This document shows, in pieces, positions 34,063 to 41,710 of a DNA stretch of 64,000 nt. Origin of the DNA: Streptomyces sp. GESEQ-35 (GTDB lineage: Bacteria > Actinomycetota > Actinomycetes > Streptomycetales > Streptomycetaceae); NCBI RefSeq assembly GCF_017948485.1, contig NZ_JAFFSX010000002.1, positions 620,001 through 684,000 on the forward strand, written 5' to 3'. Both the position numbers and the translations under genes were made by a program. Each line of letters opens with the position of its first letter. Position 1 is the stretch's first letter. Under the pieces are notes generated by a model. It made no database searches. It had not been told where the DNA came from and worked only from the letters and a program-made list of their open reading frames with translations.

Positions 34063-34187
34063 GGATGACCTTCGTAGCGGATGATGCCGCGCTGCGTGAG
34101 GGGGACGGCGGCTTTCACGCGATCGTACCGGGCGCGGGCCGCAACTGGGCAAGCCAGGCAGCCGAGTCGACGGCCGAAGAGTGTTGA

Positions 34188-34222
34188 CGGGGTGTGATCT
34201 TCTTCGCGAAGAAAACACCCCG
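34188..34222 (-). terminator. Nested hairpin ending the ethylmalonyl-CoA operon
   Basis: The inner palindrome TTCTTCGCGAAGAA (34200-34213) is enclosed by CGGGGTGT (34188-34195) and ACACCCCG (34215-34222). It lies 12 nt past the mcd stop and before psd, on the same strand. Confidence 0.75.
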
Positions 34223-34233
34223 AACCAGGACAT

Positions 34234-35439
34234 CTAGCCCTGGAGTCGATACTCTTCGAGCAGCCTGCGACCGATGATCATTTTCTGGATCTCGGCGGTA
34301 CCTTCACCGATCAGCAGCATCGGAGCCTCCCGGTAGAGGCGCTCGATCTCGTACTCCTTGGAGAAGCCGTAGCCGCCGTGGATCCGGAAGGCGTCCTCGA
34401 CGACCTCCTTGCAGTACTCGGAGGCGAGGTACTTCGCCATCCCTGCTTCGAGGTCGTTTCGTTCCCCGGAGTCCTTTTTGCGTGCCGCGTTCACCATCAT
34501 CGCATGCGCGGCCTCGACCTTGGTAGCCATCTCGGCGAGCTTGAACTGGATCGCCTGGTGCTGGGCGATCGGCTTACCGAAAGTGTGACGCTGCTGGGCG
34601 TACTGGACGCCGAGTTCGAAAGCACGCTGAGCGACCCCGCAGCCACGCGCCGCCACGTTGACGCGGCCGACCTCCACACCGTCCATCATTTGGTAAAAAC
34701 CGCGGCCGGTGACACCGCCGAGCACCCGATTGGCCGGAATGCGCAGGCCGTCCATGATGAGCTCGGTCGTGTCCACCCCCTTGTACCCCATCTTGTCGAT
34801 CTTCCCGGGGATGGTGAGGCCCGGGCGGACCTCTCCGAAGCCGGGCTCCTTCTCGACCAGGAAGGTCGTCATCGACTTGTGGGGGGCCGTGCCCTCCGGG
34901 TGTCCTTCGTCACTCTTCACGAGGACGGCCACCAGGTTCGACGTTCCGCCGTTCGTCAGCCACATCTTCTGGCCGTTCAGGACGTATTCGTCGCCGTCCT
35001 TGACCGCCTTCGAGGTGATCGCCGACACATCGGAGCCCAGAGCAGGCTCCGACATCGAGAAGGCGCCCCGGATGTCACCGGCCGCCATCCTCGGCAGGAA
35101 GTGGTCCTTCTGCTCGTCGGTGCCGTGCTGCTTGAGCATGTACGCCACGATGAAGTGCGTGTTGATGATGCCGGACACCGACATCCAGCCGCGCGCGATC
35201 TCCTCGACACACAGGGCGTACGTCAGGAGGGACTCGCCCAGGCCGCCGTACTCCTCCGGGATCATCAGGCCGAACAGGCCCAGCTCCTTCAGGCCGTCGA
35301 CGATCTGCTGCGGGTACTCGTCGCGGTGCTCCAGCTCGGTCGCGACCGGGATGATCTCCTTGTCCACGAAGTCGCGGACGGTGGAGAGGATCTCCTGCTG
35401 GATGTCGGTCAGACCGGCGGTCTGGGCGAGGCGCGCCAT
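34234..35439 (-). CDS. mcd: Acyl-CoA dehydrogenase, probable (2S)-methylsuccinyl-CoA dehydrogenase
   Basis: 401 aa from ATG 35439. Standard acyl-CoA dehydrogenase: LGLFGLMIPEEYGGLGES, GAFSMSEPALGSDVSAITSKAV (flavin and substrate contact), QKMWLTNGG, QRHTFGKPIAQHQAIQFKLA and RIHGGYGFSKEYEIERLYREA. The catalytic base region is IGEGTAEIQKMIIGR. Its placement as the last gene of ccr-meaA-mcl-maoC supports methylsuccinyl-CoA to mesaconyl-CoA oxidation, though some members act on butyryl-CoA. The MaoC gene ends 2 nt upstream of its start. Confidence 0.85.
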   Translation of the reverse strand: MARLAQTAGLTDIQQEILSTVRDFVDKEIIPVATELEHRDEYPQQIVDGLKELGLFGLMIPEEYGGLGESLLTYALCVEEIARGWMSVSGIINTHFIVAYMLKQHGTDEQKDHFLPRMAAGDIRGAFSMSEPALGSDVSAITSKAVKDGDEYVLNGQKMWLTNGGTSNLVAVLVKSDEGHPEGTAPHKSMTTFLVEKEPGFGEVRPGLTIPGKIDKMGYKGVDTTELIMDGLRIPANRVLGGVTGRGFYQMMDGVEVGRVNVAARGCGVAQRAFELGVQYAQQRHTFGKPIAQHQAIQFKLAEMATKVEAAHAMMVNAARKKDSGERNDLEAGMAKYLASEYCKEVVEDAFRIHGGYGFSKEYEIERLYREAPMLLIGEGTAEIQKMIIGRRLLEEYRLQG

Positions 35440-35441
35440 GG

Positions 35442-35954
35442 CTACTTCTCCTGCTGCTTCAGTTCGGGACGGCCCGGCTGCTCGCCGCCGCGCTCCTTGA
35501 TGTACGTCTCGGTGGGCACCATCACCTTGCGGCGGAACACGCACACCAGGGTGCCGTCCTGCTTGTAGCCCTTGGTCTCGACGTAGACGATGCCGCGGTC
35601 GTTCTTCGACTTGGACGGCCACTTGTCGAGCACGGTCGTCTGGCCGTAGAGCGTGTCGCCGTGGAAGGTCGGCGCCACGTGCTTCAGCGACTCGATCTCC
35701 AGGTTGGCGATGGCCTTGCCGGAGATGTCCGGGACGGACATGCCGAGGAGCAGCGAATAGATGTAGTTCCCGACGACGACGTTCTTGCCGAAGTCCGTCG
35801 TCTGCTCCGCATAGTTGCTGTCCATGTGGAGGGGGTGGTGGTTCATGGTGAGGAGACAGAACAGGTGGTCGTCGTACTCCGTGACCGTCTTGCCCGGCCA
35901 GTGCTTGTACGTCGCGCCGACCTCGAACTCCTCGTAGGTGCGTCCGAACTGCAT
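35442..35954 (-). CDS. mch: MaoC-family hydratase, probable mesaconyl-CoA hydratase
   Basis: 170 aa from ATG 35954, behind GGAGG; a GTG 9 nt upstream overlapping the mcl stop is possible. Hot-dog fold features: FEVGATYKHWPGKTVTEYDDHLFCLLTMNHHPLHMD with the hydratase Asp-His pair, then FGKNVVVGNYIYSLLLGMSV and PTFHGDTLYGQTTVLDKWPSK. Mesaconyl-CoA hydratase adds water to mesaconyl-C1-CoA to form beta-methylmalyl-CoA. It is the shorter single-domain type (~170 aa). Context of the ethylmalonyl-CoA genes supports the call. Confidence 0.83.
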   Translation of the reverse strand: MQFGRTYEEFEVGATYKHWPGKTVTEYDDHLFCLLTMNHHPLHMDSNYAEQTTDFGKNVVVGNYIYSLLLGMSVPDISGKAIANLEIESLKHVAPTFHGDTLYGQTTVLDKWPSKSKNDRGIVYVETKGYKQDGTLVCVFRRKVMVPTETYIKERGGEQPGRPELKQQEK

Positions 35955-35959
35955 CGCGC

Positions 35960-36925
35960 TCACGCCTCCGGGATTTCGAACTTGCTGGTGCGCTGCATGC
36001 CGGCCGCGCGTCCCTTGCCGGAGACGACCAGTGCCATCTTGCGGCTGGCCTCGTCGATCATCTCGTCGCCGAGCATCGCGGAGCCCTTCTTGCCGCCCGC
36101 CTCGGAGGTGTAGTAGTCGTACGCGTCCAGGATCAGCTCGGCGTGGTCGTAGTCCTCCTGGGAGGGCGAGAAGATCTCGTTGGACGCCTCGACCTGGCCG
36201 GGGTGCAGTACCCACTTGCCGTCGAAGCCGAGCGCGGCGGCGCGCTGGGCGACCTCGCGGTAGCCGTCGATGTTGCGGATCTGGAGGTAGGGGCCGTCGA
36301 TCGCCTGGAGGTTGTTGGCGCGGGCGGCCATCAGGATCTTCATCAGGATGTAGTGGTAGGCGTCCGCCGGGTAGCCGGGCGGCTGCTCGCCCACGACCAG
36401 CGACTTCATGTTGATCGACGCCATGAAGTCGGCCGGGCCGAAGATGATCGTCTCGACGCGCTGGGAGGCCGTGGCGATCTCGTTGACGTTGTTGAGGCCC
36501 TGGGCGTTCTCGATCTGCGCCTCGATGCCGATCTTCCCGACCTCGAAGCCCATCGTCTTCTCGATCTGGGTGAGGAGCAGGTCCAGGGCGACGATCTGCT
36601 GGGCGTCCTGCACCTTCGGCAGCATGATGCAGTCCAGGTTCGGGCCCGCGCCCTCGACCACCGTCACGACATCGCGGTACGTCCACTCGGTCGTCCAGTC
36701 GTTGACGCGCACGACCCTCGTCTTGCCCGTCCAGTCACCCTCGTTGAGGAACTTGACGATGGTGTGCCGGGCCTCGGGCTTGGCGAGCGGCGCGCACGCG
36801 TCCTCGAGGTCGAGGAAGACCTGGTCGGCGGGGAGGCCCTGTGCCTTCTCCAGGAAGCGCGGGTTCGAGCCCGGTACGGCCAGGCAGGAGCGCCTCGGAC
36901 GCAGACGGTTGACGGGCGTGGTCAT
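35960..36925 (-). CDS. mcl: HpcH/HpaI/CitE-family lyase, probable beta-methylmalyl-CoA lyase (Mcl)
   Basis: 321 aa. Citrate lyase beta-subunit-like TIM barrel: PRRSCLAVPGSNPRFLEKAQ, FLDLEDACAPLAKPEAR (metal Asp/Glu), VRVNDWTTEW, MLPKVQDAQQIVALD, EAQIENAQGLNNVNEIA and FGPADFMASINM. LHPGQVEASNEIFSP is the C-terminal part. It cleaves beta-methylmalyl-CoA to glyoxylate and propionyl-CoA, and may also split malyl-CoA. It overlaps the meaA stop by 4 nt. Confidence 0.87.
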   Translation of the reverse strand: MTTPVNRLRPRRSCLAVPGSNPRFLEKAQGLPADQVFLDLEDACAPLAKPEARHTIVKFLNEGDWTGKTRVVRVNDWTTEWTYRDVVTVVEGAGPNLDCIMLPKVQDAQQIVALDLLLTQIEKTMGFEVGKIGIEAQIENAQGLNNVNEIATASQRVETIIFGPADFMASINMKSLVVGEQPPGYPADAYHYILMKILMAARANNLQAIDGPYLQIRNIDGYREVAQRAAALGFDGKWVLHPGQVEASNEIFSPSQEDYDHAELILDAYDYYTSEAGGKKGSAMLGDEMIDEASRKMALVVSGKGRAAGMQRTSKFEIPEA

Positions 36926-38949
36926 GCGGGGACCTCCAGGGGGTCGAGCTTGTTCGCTTTCCGGATCTCCTCGACGATGCGGCCGATGATTCCGGTGATG
37001 TCGAAGTCCTTCGGGGTGAAGACGGCGGCCACACCCGCGGCCCTCAGCTGCTCGGCGTCGCCATTGGGGATGATCCCACCGGCGATGACGGGTATATCTG
37101 TGGCACCGGCCACACGGAGCCGTTCCAGCACGTCCGGCACCAGTTGCGCGTGCGAGCCGGACAGGATCGACAGGCCCACCGCGTGCACGTCCTCGGCGAC
37201 GGCCGCGTCCACGATCTCCTCGGGCGTGAGCCGGATGCCCTGGTAGACCACCTCGAAGCCGGCGTCACGCGCGCGTACGGCGATCTGCTCGGCGCCGTTG
37301 GAGTGCCCGTCCAGGCCCGGCTTGCCGACCAGGAAGCGCAGCTTGCCCACGCCGAGGTCACGGGCGGTCTCCTCCACCCGGCGGCGGACGAGCGCCATCG
37401 CGGTGCCCTCCTCGGCGGTCACCGCGACCGGCGCGGAGGACACGCCCGTCGGCGCCCGGAACTCGCCGAACACCTCGCGCAGCGCCCCGGCCCACTCGCC
37501 GGTCGTGACCCCGGCGCGGGCGCACTCCAGGGTGGCCTCCATGAGGTTGGCGGTGCCCTTCGCGGCCTCCTTCAGCCGCTCCAGGGCCTTGCAGGGGCGC
37601 GGGTGGTTGAAGGGCGGCTGATAGCGGGTGTCGCGCCAGTGCTGCAAGGACGCGACGACACGGGCCTCGACGGCCGGGTCGACCGTCTGGATCGCGGCGT
37701 CCAGGTCGGCCGTGAGCGGGTTCGGCTCGGTCGACTCGTAGATGTTGACGCCGACGATCTTCTCCTGGCCGGACTCGATACGAGCGCGGCGTTCGGCGTG
37801 GGACGCCACGAGCTGCGACTTGAGGTAGCCCGACTCGACGGCGGCCATCGCGCCGCCCATCTCCTGGATCCGGTCGATCTCGGCAAGGGACTCCTCGACG
37901 AGCCGGCCGACCTTCTCCTCGATGACGTGCGAGCCCTCGAAGATGTCCTCGTACTCCAGCAGGTCGCTCTCGTGCGCGAGCACCTGCTGGATGCGCAGCG
38001 ACCACTGCTGGTCCCAGGGCCGGGGGAGACCCAACGCCTCGTTCCAGGCCGGGAGTTGGACGGCACGCGCGCGTGCGTCCTTGGAGAGGGTGACGGCCAG
38101 CATCTCCAGGACGATCCGCTGGACGTTGTTCTCCGGCTGCGCCTCGGTCAGCCCGAGGGAGTTGACCTGGACGCCGTACCGGAATCGGCGCTGCTTGGGG
38201 TTCTCGATGCCGTACCGCTCGCGCGTGATCTCTTCCCAGATCCGCCCGAACGCCCGCATCTTGCACATCTCCTCGACGAAGCGGACGCCCGCGTTGACGA
38301 AGAAGGAGATACGGGCGACGACATCGCCCATCCGCTCCGCAGGCACCTGGCCGCTGTCGCGCACGGCGTCCAGCACCGCGATGGCCGTCGACATCGCGTA
38401 CGCGATCTCCTGGACCGGCGTGGCGCCCGCCTCCTGGAGGTGGTAGCTACAGATGTTGATCGGGTTCCACTTGGGGATGTGGGAGACCGTGTACGCGATC
38501 ATGTCCGTCGTCAGCCGGAGTGAGGGCCCCGGCGGGAAGACATGGGTCCCCCGCGACAGGTACTCCTTGACGATGTCGTTCTGGGTCGTCCCCTGGAGCT
38601 TGGTGATGTCGTCACCCTGCTCCTCCGCGACGACCTGATAGAGCGCCAGCAGCCACATGGCGGTGGCGTTGATCGTCATCGAGGTGTTCATCTGCTCCAG
38701 GGGGATGTCCTGGAACAGCCGGCGCATGTCACCCAGGTGCGAGACGGGTACCCCGACCCGGCCGACCTCGCCGCGGGCGAGGATGTGGTCCGGGTCGTAG
38801 CCGGTCTGCGTCGGCAGGTCGAACGCCACCGACAGACCCGTCTGGCCCTTGGCGAGGTTGCGCCGGTACAGCTCGTTGGACGCCTCGGCGGTGGAGTGAC
38901 CGGCGTAGGTCCGCATCAACCACGGCCGGTCCTTCTGACGCTCAGTCAT
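36922..38949 (-). CDS. meaA: Ethylmalonyl-CoA mutase, B12-dependent (MeaA/Ecm)
   Basis: 675 aa from ATG 38949. The N-terminal TIM barrel has YAGHSTAEASNELYRRNLAKGQTGLSVAFDLPTQTGYDPDH, split over residues 15-55, and VSHLGDMRRLFQDIP. The C-terminal B12 domain has LDGHSNGAEQIAVRA with lower ligand His549, then GIRLTPEEIVDAAV, LSILSGSH and GGIIP. This distinguishes the fused mutase that rearranges ethylmalonyl-CoA to methylsuccinyl-CoA. It requires adenosylcobalamin, which links it to the cobalt gene cbiM at the left edge. It is the second gene of the operon, 11 nt after ccr. Confidence 0.9.
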   Translation of the reverse strand: MTERQKDRPWLMRTYAGHSTAEASNELYRRNLAKGQTGLSVAFDLPTQTGYDPDHILARGEVGRVGVPVSHLGDMRRLFQDIPLEQMNTSMTINATAMWLLALYQVVAEEQGDDITKLQGTTQNDIVKEYLSRGTHVFPPGPSLRLTTDMIAYTVSHIPKWNPINICSYHLQEAGATPVQEIAYAMSTAIAVLDAVRDSGQVPAERMGDVVARISFFVNAGVRFVEEMCKMRAFGRIWEEITRERYGIENPKQRRFRYGVQVNSLGLTEAQPENNVQRIVLEMLAVTLSKDARARAVQLPAWNEALGLPRPWDQQWSLRIQQVLAHESDLLEYEDIFEGSHVIEEKVGRLVEESLAEIDRIQEMGGAMAAVESGYLKSQLVASHAERRARIESGQEKIVGVNIYESTEPNPLTADLDAAIQTVDPAVEARVVASLQHWRDTRYQPPFNHPRPCKALERLKEAAKGTANLMEATLECARAGVTTGEWAGALREVFGEFRAPTGVSSAPVAVTAEEGTAMALVRRRVEETARDLGVGKLRFLVGKPGLDGHSNGAEQIAVRARDAGFEVVYQGIRLTPEEIVDAAVAEDVHAVGLSILSGSHAQLVPDVLERLRVAGATDIPVIAGGIIPNGDAEQLRAAGVAAVFTPKDFDITGIIGRIVEEIRKANKLDPLEVPA

Positions 38950-38960
38950 GCAACGGCTCC

Positions 38961-40304
38961 TCAGATGTTCCGGAAGCGGTTGATCGCGTCGACGTGCTGA
39001 GCCCGCTTCTCGTGGTTGCGTACGCCGAGGCCTTCCTCGGGGGCCAGGCACAGGACGCCGACCTTGCCCTGGTGGAGGTTGCGGTGCACGTCGTAGGCGG
39101 CCTGCCCGGTCTCCTCCAGGGAGTAGACCTTGGACAGGGTGGGGTGGATCTTGCCCTTGGCGATGAGCCGGTTGGCCTCCCAGGCCTCGCGGTAGTTGGC
39201 GAAGTGCGAGCCGATGATCCGCTTCAGGGACATCCACAGGTAGCGGTTGTCGTACTCGTGGTTGTACCCCGAGGTGGAGGCGCAGGTGACGATGGTGCCG
39301 CCCTTGCGGGTGACGTAGACGGAGGCGCCGAAGGTCTCGCGGCCGGGGTGCTCGAAGACGATGTCGACGTCCTCGCCGCCGGTCAGTTCACGGATGCGCT
39401 TGCCGAAGCGCTTCCACTCGCGCGGGTCCTGGTTGTGCTCGTCCTTCCAGAACTTGTAGTCCTCGGCGGTGCGGTCGATGATCGCCTCGGCGCCCATGGC
39501 CCGGCAGATGTCGGCCTTCTGCTCGCTGGAGACGACACAGATCGGGTTGGCGCCACCGGCCAGCGCGAACTGCGTGGCGTACGAGCCGAGTCCACCACTC
39601 GCGCCCCAGATGAGCACGTTGTCGCCCTGCTTCATCCCGGCACCGTTGCGGGAGACCAACTGCCGGTACGCGGTCGAGTTCACGAGCCCCGGAGCGGCGG
39701 CCTCCTCCCAGCTCAGGTGGTCCGGCTTCGGCATCAGCTGGTTGGACTTGACGAGCGCGATCTCGGCGAGCCCGCCGAAGTTGGTCTCGAAGCCCCAGAT
39801 GCGCTGCTCCGGGTCGAGCATGGTGTCGTTGTGGCCGTCGCTGGACTCCAGCTCGACGGAGAGACAGTGCGCGACGACCTCGTCACCGGGCTGCCAGGCG
39901 TTCACGCCCGGGCCGGTGCGCAGGACGACGCCCGCGAGGTCGGAGCCGATGACGTGGTACGGCAGGTCGTGGCGCTTGGTGAGCTCGCTGAGCCTGCCGT
40001 AGCGCTCCAGGAACCCGAAGGTCGACAGCGGCTCGAAGATCGAGGTCCAGACCGAGTTGTAGTTGACCGAGGAGGCCATGACGGCCACCAGGGCCTCGCC
40101 CGGGCCGAGCTCCGGCACCGGAACGTCGTCCAGGTGGATCGACTTACGGGGGTCCTTGTCGCGGGTGGTGAGCCCGGCGAACATCTCCGTCTCGTCCTTG
40201 TGCACGGTGATCGCACGGTACGACTCGGGGAGCGGCAGAGCGGCGAAGTCGGCCGGAGTCGAGTCCGGCGACTGGATCGCTTCCAGGATGTCCTTCACGG
40301 TCAC
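38961..40304 (-). CDS. ccr: Crotonyl-CoA carboxylase/reductase
   Basis: 447 aa from GTG 40304 behind GGAGG. A medium-chain reductase with the nucleotide loop WGASGGLGSYATQFALAGG. Residues that bind CO2 in this enzyme class are present: Asn81 (SSVNYNSVW), Phe172/Glu173 (WGFETNFGG) and His367 (IGSHFANYREAW), offset by two from the 170/171/365 numbering of the Kitasatospora enzyme. It converts crotonyl-CoA, CO2 and NADPH to ethylmalonyl-CoA. This is the entry step for acetyl-CoA assimilation and a source of ethylmalonyl extender units for polyketides. In S. coelicolor ccr and meaA are also adjacent. It leads the five-gene operon. Confidence 0.95.
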   Translation of the reverse strand: MTVKDILEAIQSPDSTPADFAALPLPESYRAITVHKDETEMFAGLTTRDKDPRKSIHLDDVPVPELGPGEALVAVMASSVNYNSVWTSIFEPLSTFGFLERYGRLSELTKRHDLPYHVIGSDLAGVVLRTGPGVNAWQPGDEVVAHCLSVELESSDGHNDTMLDPEQRIWGFETNFGGLAEIALVKSNQLMPKPDHLSWEEAAAPGLVNSTAYRQLVSRNGAGMKQGDNVLIWGASGGLGSYATQFALAGGANPICVVSSEQKADICRAMGAEAIIDRTAEDYKFWKDEHNQDPREWKRFGKRIRELTGGEDVDIVFEHPGRETFGASVYVTRKGGTIVTCASTSGYNHEYDNRYLWMSLKRIIGSHFANYREAWEANRLIAKGKIHPTLSKVYSLEETGQAAYDVHRNLHQGKVGVLCLAPEEGLGVRNHEKRAQHVDAINRFRNI

Positions 40305-40538
40305 GGTGTTGCCTCCGGCGATACGCGTCCTGAGGGAGGGACGCTGAGGGTTACGTCGGTGCTGCTGAGGGTTGGGTGAGGAATGCCGTCGGTTCGGCGG
40401 TGGTGCTTCGGCAGCGCTTTGTGGCGCGGGAGGTTGCCTGTGACGCAGGCGTCCGGGCGCGCAGGCCGGAGAGGCTTGCGGGGACAGCCGACGTACGAAT
40501 GGTCTCTGCACGCCGGCCGCCCGGACTTATTCAACGTA

Positions 40539-40574
40539 TGACACCGCGTGTCACCCCGCAAGGCACTGAGTGCC
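40539..40574 (-). promoter_or_regulatory. Candidate ccr operon promoter with two dyads
   Basis: TGACACCGCGTGTCA (40539-40553) is an inverted repeat with 6-bp arms, and GGCACTGAGTGCC (40562-40574) a second. Read on the minus strand, TTGCGG lies between them and TACGTT follows 17 nt later, so the first dyad occupies the spacer of a weak promoter. The neighbouring TetR gene is the obvious candidate to bind. The leader to the ccr GTG is about 220 nt and holds nothing else that I recognise. Confidence 0.45.
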
Positions 40575-40669
40575 AGAAGTTGCTCTCAGGTGAAATCTTT
40601 ACGTAACAAATGAGCGATGATCGATCGAATGGCCCATGAAATCTGCTCGAAAAAGGGCTCTGACATGCC

Positions 40670-40696
40670 AAAACGGCCACCCCGTGGGGTGGCCGT
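40670..40696 (-). terminator. Intrinsic terminator after the TetR gene
   Basis: ACGGCCACCCC (40673-40683) pairs with GGGGTGGCCGT (40686-40696). On the minus strand a short T run follows. It lies 20 nt past the TetR stop and before the ccr promoter. Confidence 0.85.
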
Positions 40697-40716
40697 CATC
40701 ACAGTGGTGAAGGGGC

Positions 40717-41526
40717 TCAGCGCTCCTTGAGGGCCTGTTCGATGGTGCGCATGACCTCGTCCAGCGGAGCGTCCGTACGGGCGACCGTCACCAGTACCTC
40801 GCCCTGCGTGGAGACCGTCGCCGCGGCCGCCTGCGGGGTCGTGGTGCGCCCCGCCCCGATGCCCGTGCCGAACGTCTTCCGTACGATCGCGAAGGCGTGG
40901 TCCAGCTGTGCCTCGACGTCTCCCTGGGCCCCGGCCCGCAGCCAGCGCCGCAGCACATGGTTGTGCGCGGTGACCACGGCGGACGCGGCGACCTCCGCCA
41001 GCAGCGGGTCGTCGTTGGCGTCGTCGTCGTGCGCGTGCTCGTCGAAGTGGCCGAGGAGATAGCGGGTGAACAGCCGCTCGTAGCGGGCCACCGACGCGAT
41101 CTCCGCCTCGCGCAGCGTCGGCACCTCGCGCGTCAGCTTGTAGCGGGCGACCGAGATCTCCGGCCGGGCCGCGTACATCCGCATGACTTCCTTGATCCCG
41201 CGGCACACCGTGTCGAGCGGATGCTCGTGCGCCGGGGCGGCGTTGAGTACCGCCTCGGCCCGGATCAACGTGTCGTCGTGGTCGGGGAAGATCGCCTCTT
41301 CCTTGGAGCGGAAGTGCCGGAAGAACGTACGTCGGGCGACCCCGGCCTGCGCCGCGATCTCGTCGACGGTGGTCGCCTCGTACCCCTTGGTCGCGAACAG
41401 CTCCATCGCCGCGGCCGCCAATTCACGGCGCATCTTGAGCCGCTGGGCGGCCGCGCGGCTGCCTGCTGCACTCTCCGGCGCTTCGGGCGTAGCTGGTGTA
41501 CGTGAGGACTTGGCGGGCTGGGACAT
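40717..41526 (-). CDS. TetR-family transcriptional regulator
   Basis: 269 aa from ATG 41526. HTH at residues ~32-80: AAAAMELFATKGYEATTVDEIAAQAGVARRTFFRHFRSKEEAIF, a TetR_N domain. The C-terminal ligand domain (LDTVCRGIKEVMRMYAARPEISVARYKL) is all-helical and has an acidic loop (EHAHDDDANDD). A long Ala-Thr-rich C-terminal tail precedes VLVTVARTDAPLDEVMRTIEQAL. It lies between ccr and hbd, both on its strand. Control of acyl-CoA metabolism is likely, with an acyl-CoA as the effector, but this is inference. Confidence 0.87.
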   Translation of the reverse strand: MSQPAKSSRTPATPEAPESAAGSRAAAQRLKMRRELAAAAMELFATKGYEATTVDEIAAQAGVARRTFFRHFRSKEEAIFPDHDDTLIRAEAVLNAAPAHEHPLDTVCRGIKEVMRMYAARPEISVARYKLTREVPTLREAEIASVARYERLFTRYLLGHFDEHAHDDDANDDPLLAEVAASAVVTAHNHVLRRWLRAGAQGDVEAQLDHAFAIVRKTFGTGIGAGRTTTPQAAAATVSTQGEVLVTVARTDAPLDEVMRTIEQALKER

Positions 41527-41615
41527 GACCCGAACGTACTGCATGTGCGCAGCTCGATGCGCATGTCCCTGGTTTCTCCCGCCCGCCCGGCCCTGGTTTC
41601 CCCCGCCCGTCCCGC

Positions 41616-41654
41616 CCGCGGTTCCCCCGCCCTGGACGGGCGGGGGAACCGCGG
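41616..41654 (-). terminator. 17-bp hairpin downstream of the 3-hydroxybutyryl-CoA dehydrogenase gene
   Basis: CCGCGGTTCCCCCGCCC (41616-41632) pairs with GGGCGGGGGAACCGCGG (41638-41654) over loop TGGAC. It lies between the stop of hbd and the TetR start. Just to its left are two ~24-bp CCTGGTTTC-CCGCCCG tandem units (41567-41614). Confidence 0.8.
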
Positions 41655-41710
41655 CGGGATCGAGCAGGCCGCCCCAGTCCTCGGCGTCCCTGAACCAGTC
41701 GCCGGGACGA

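Noticed and set aside
41567..41614. Two C-rich ~24-bp tandem units before the hbd hairpin considered as a mini-satellite or CRISPR
   Set aside because: Only two imperfect units without spacers; simple GC-rich duplication.
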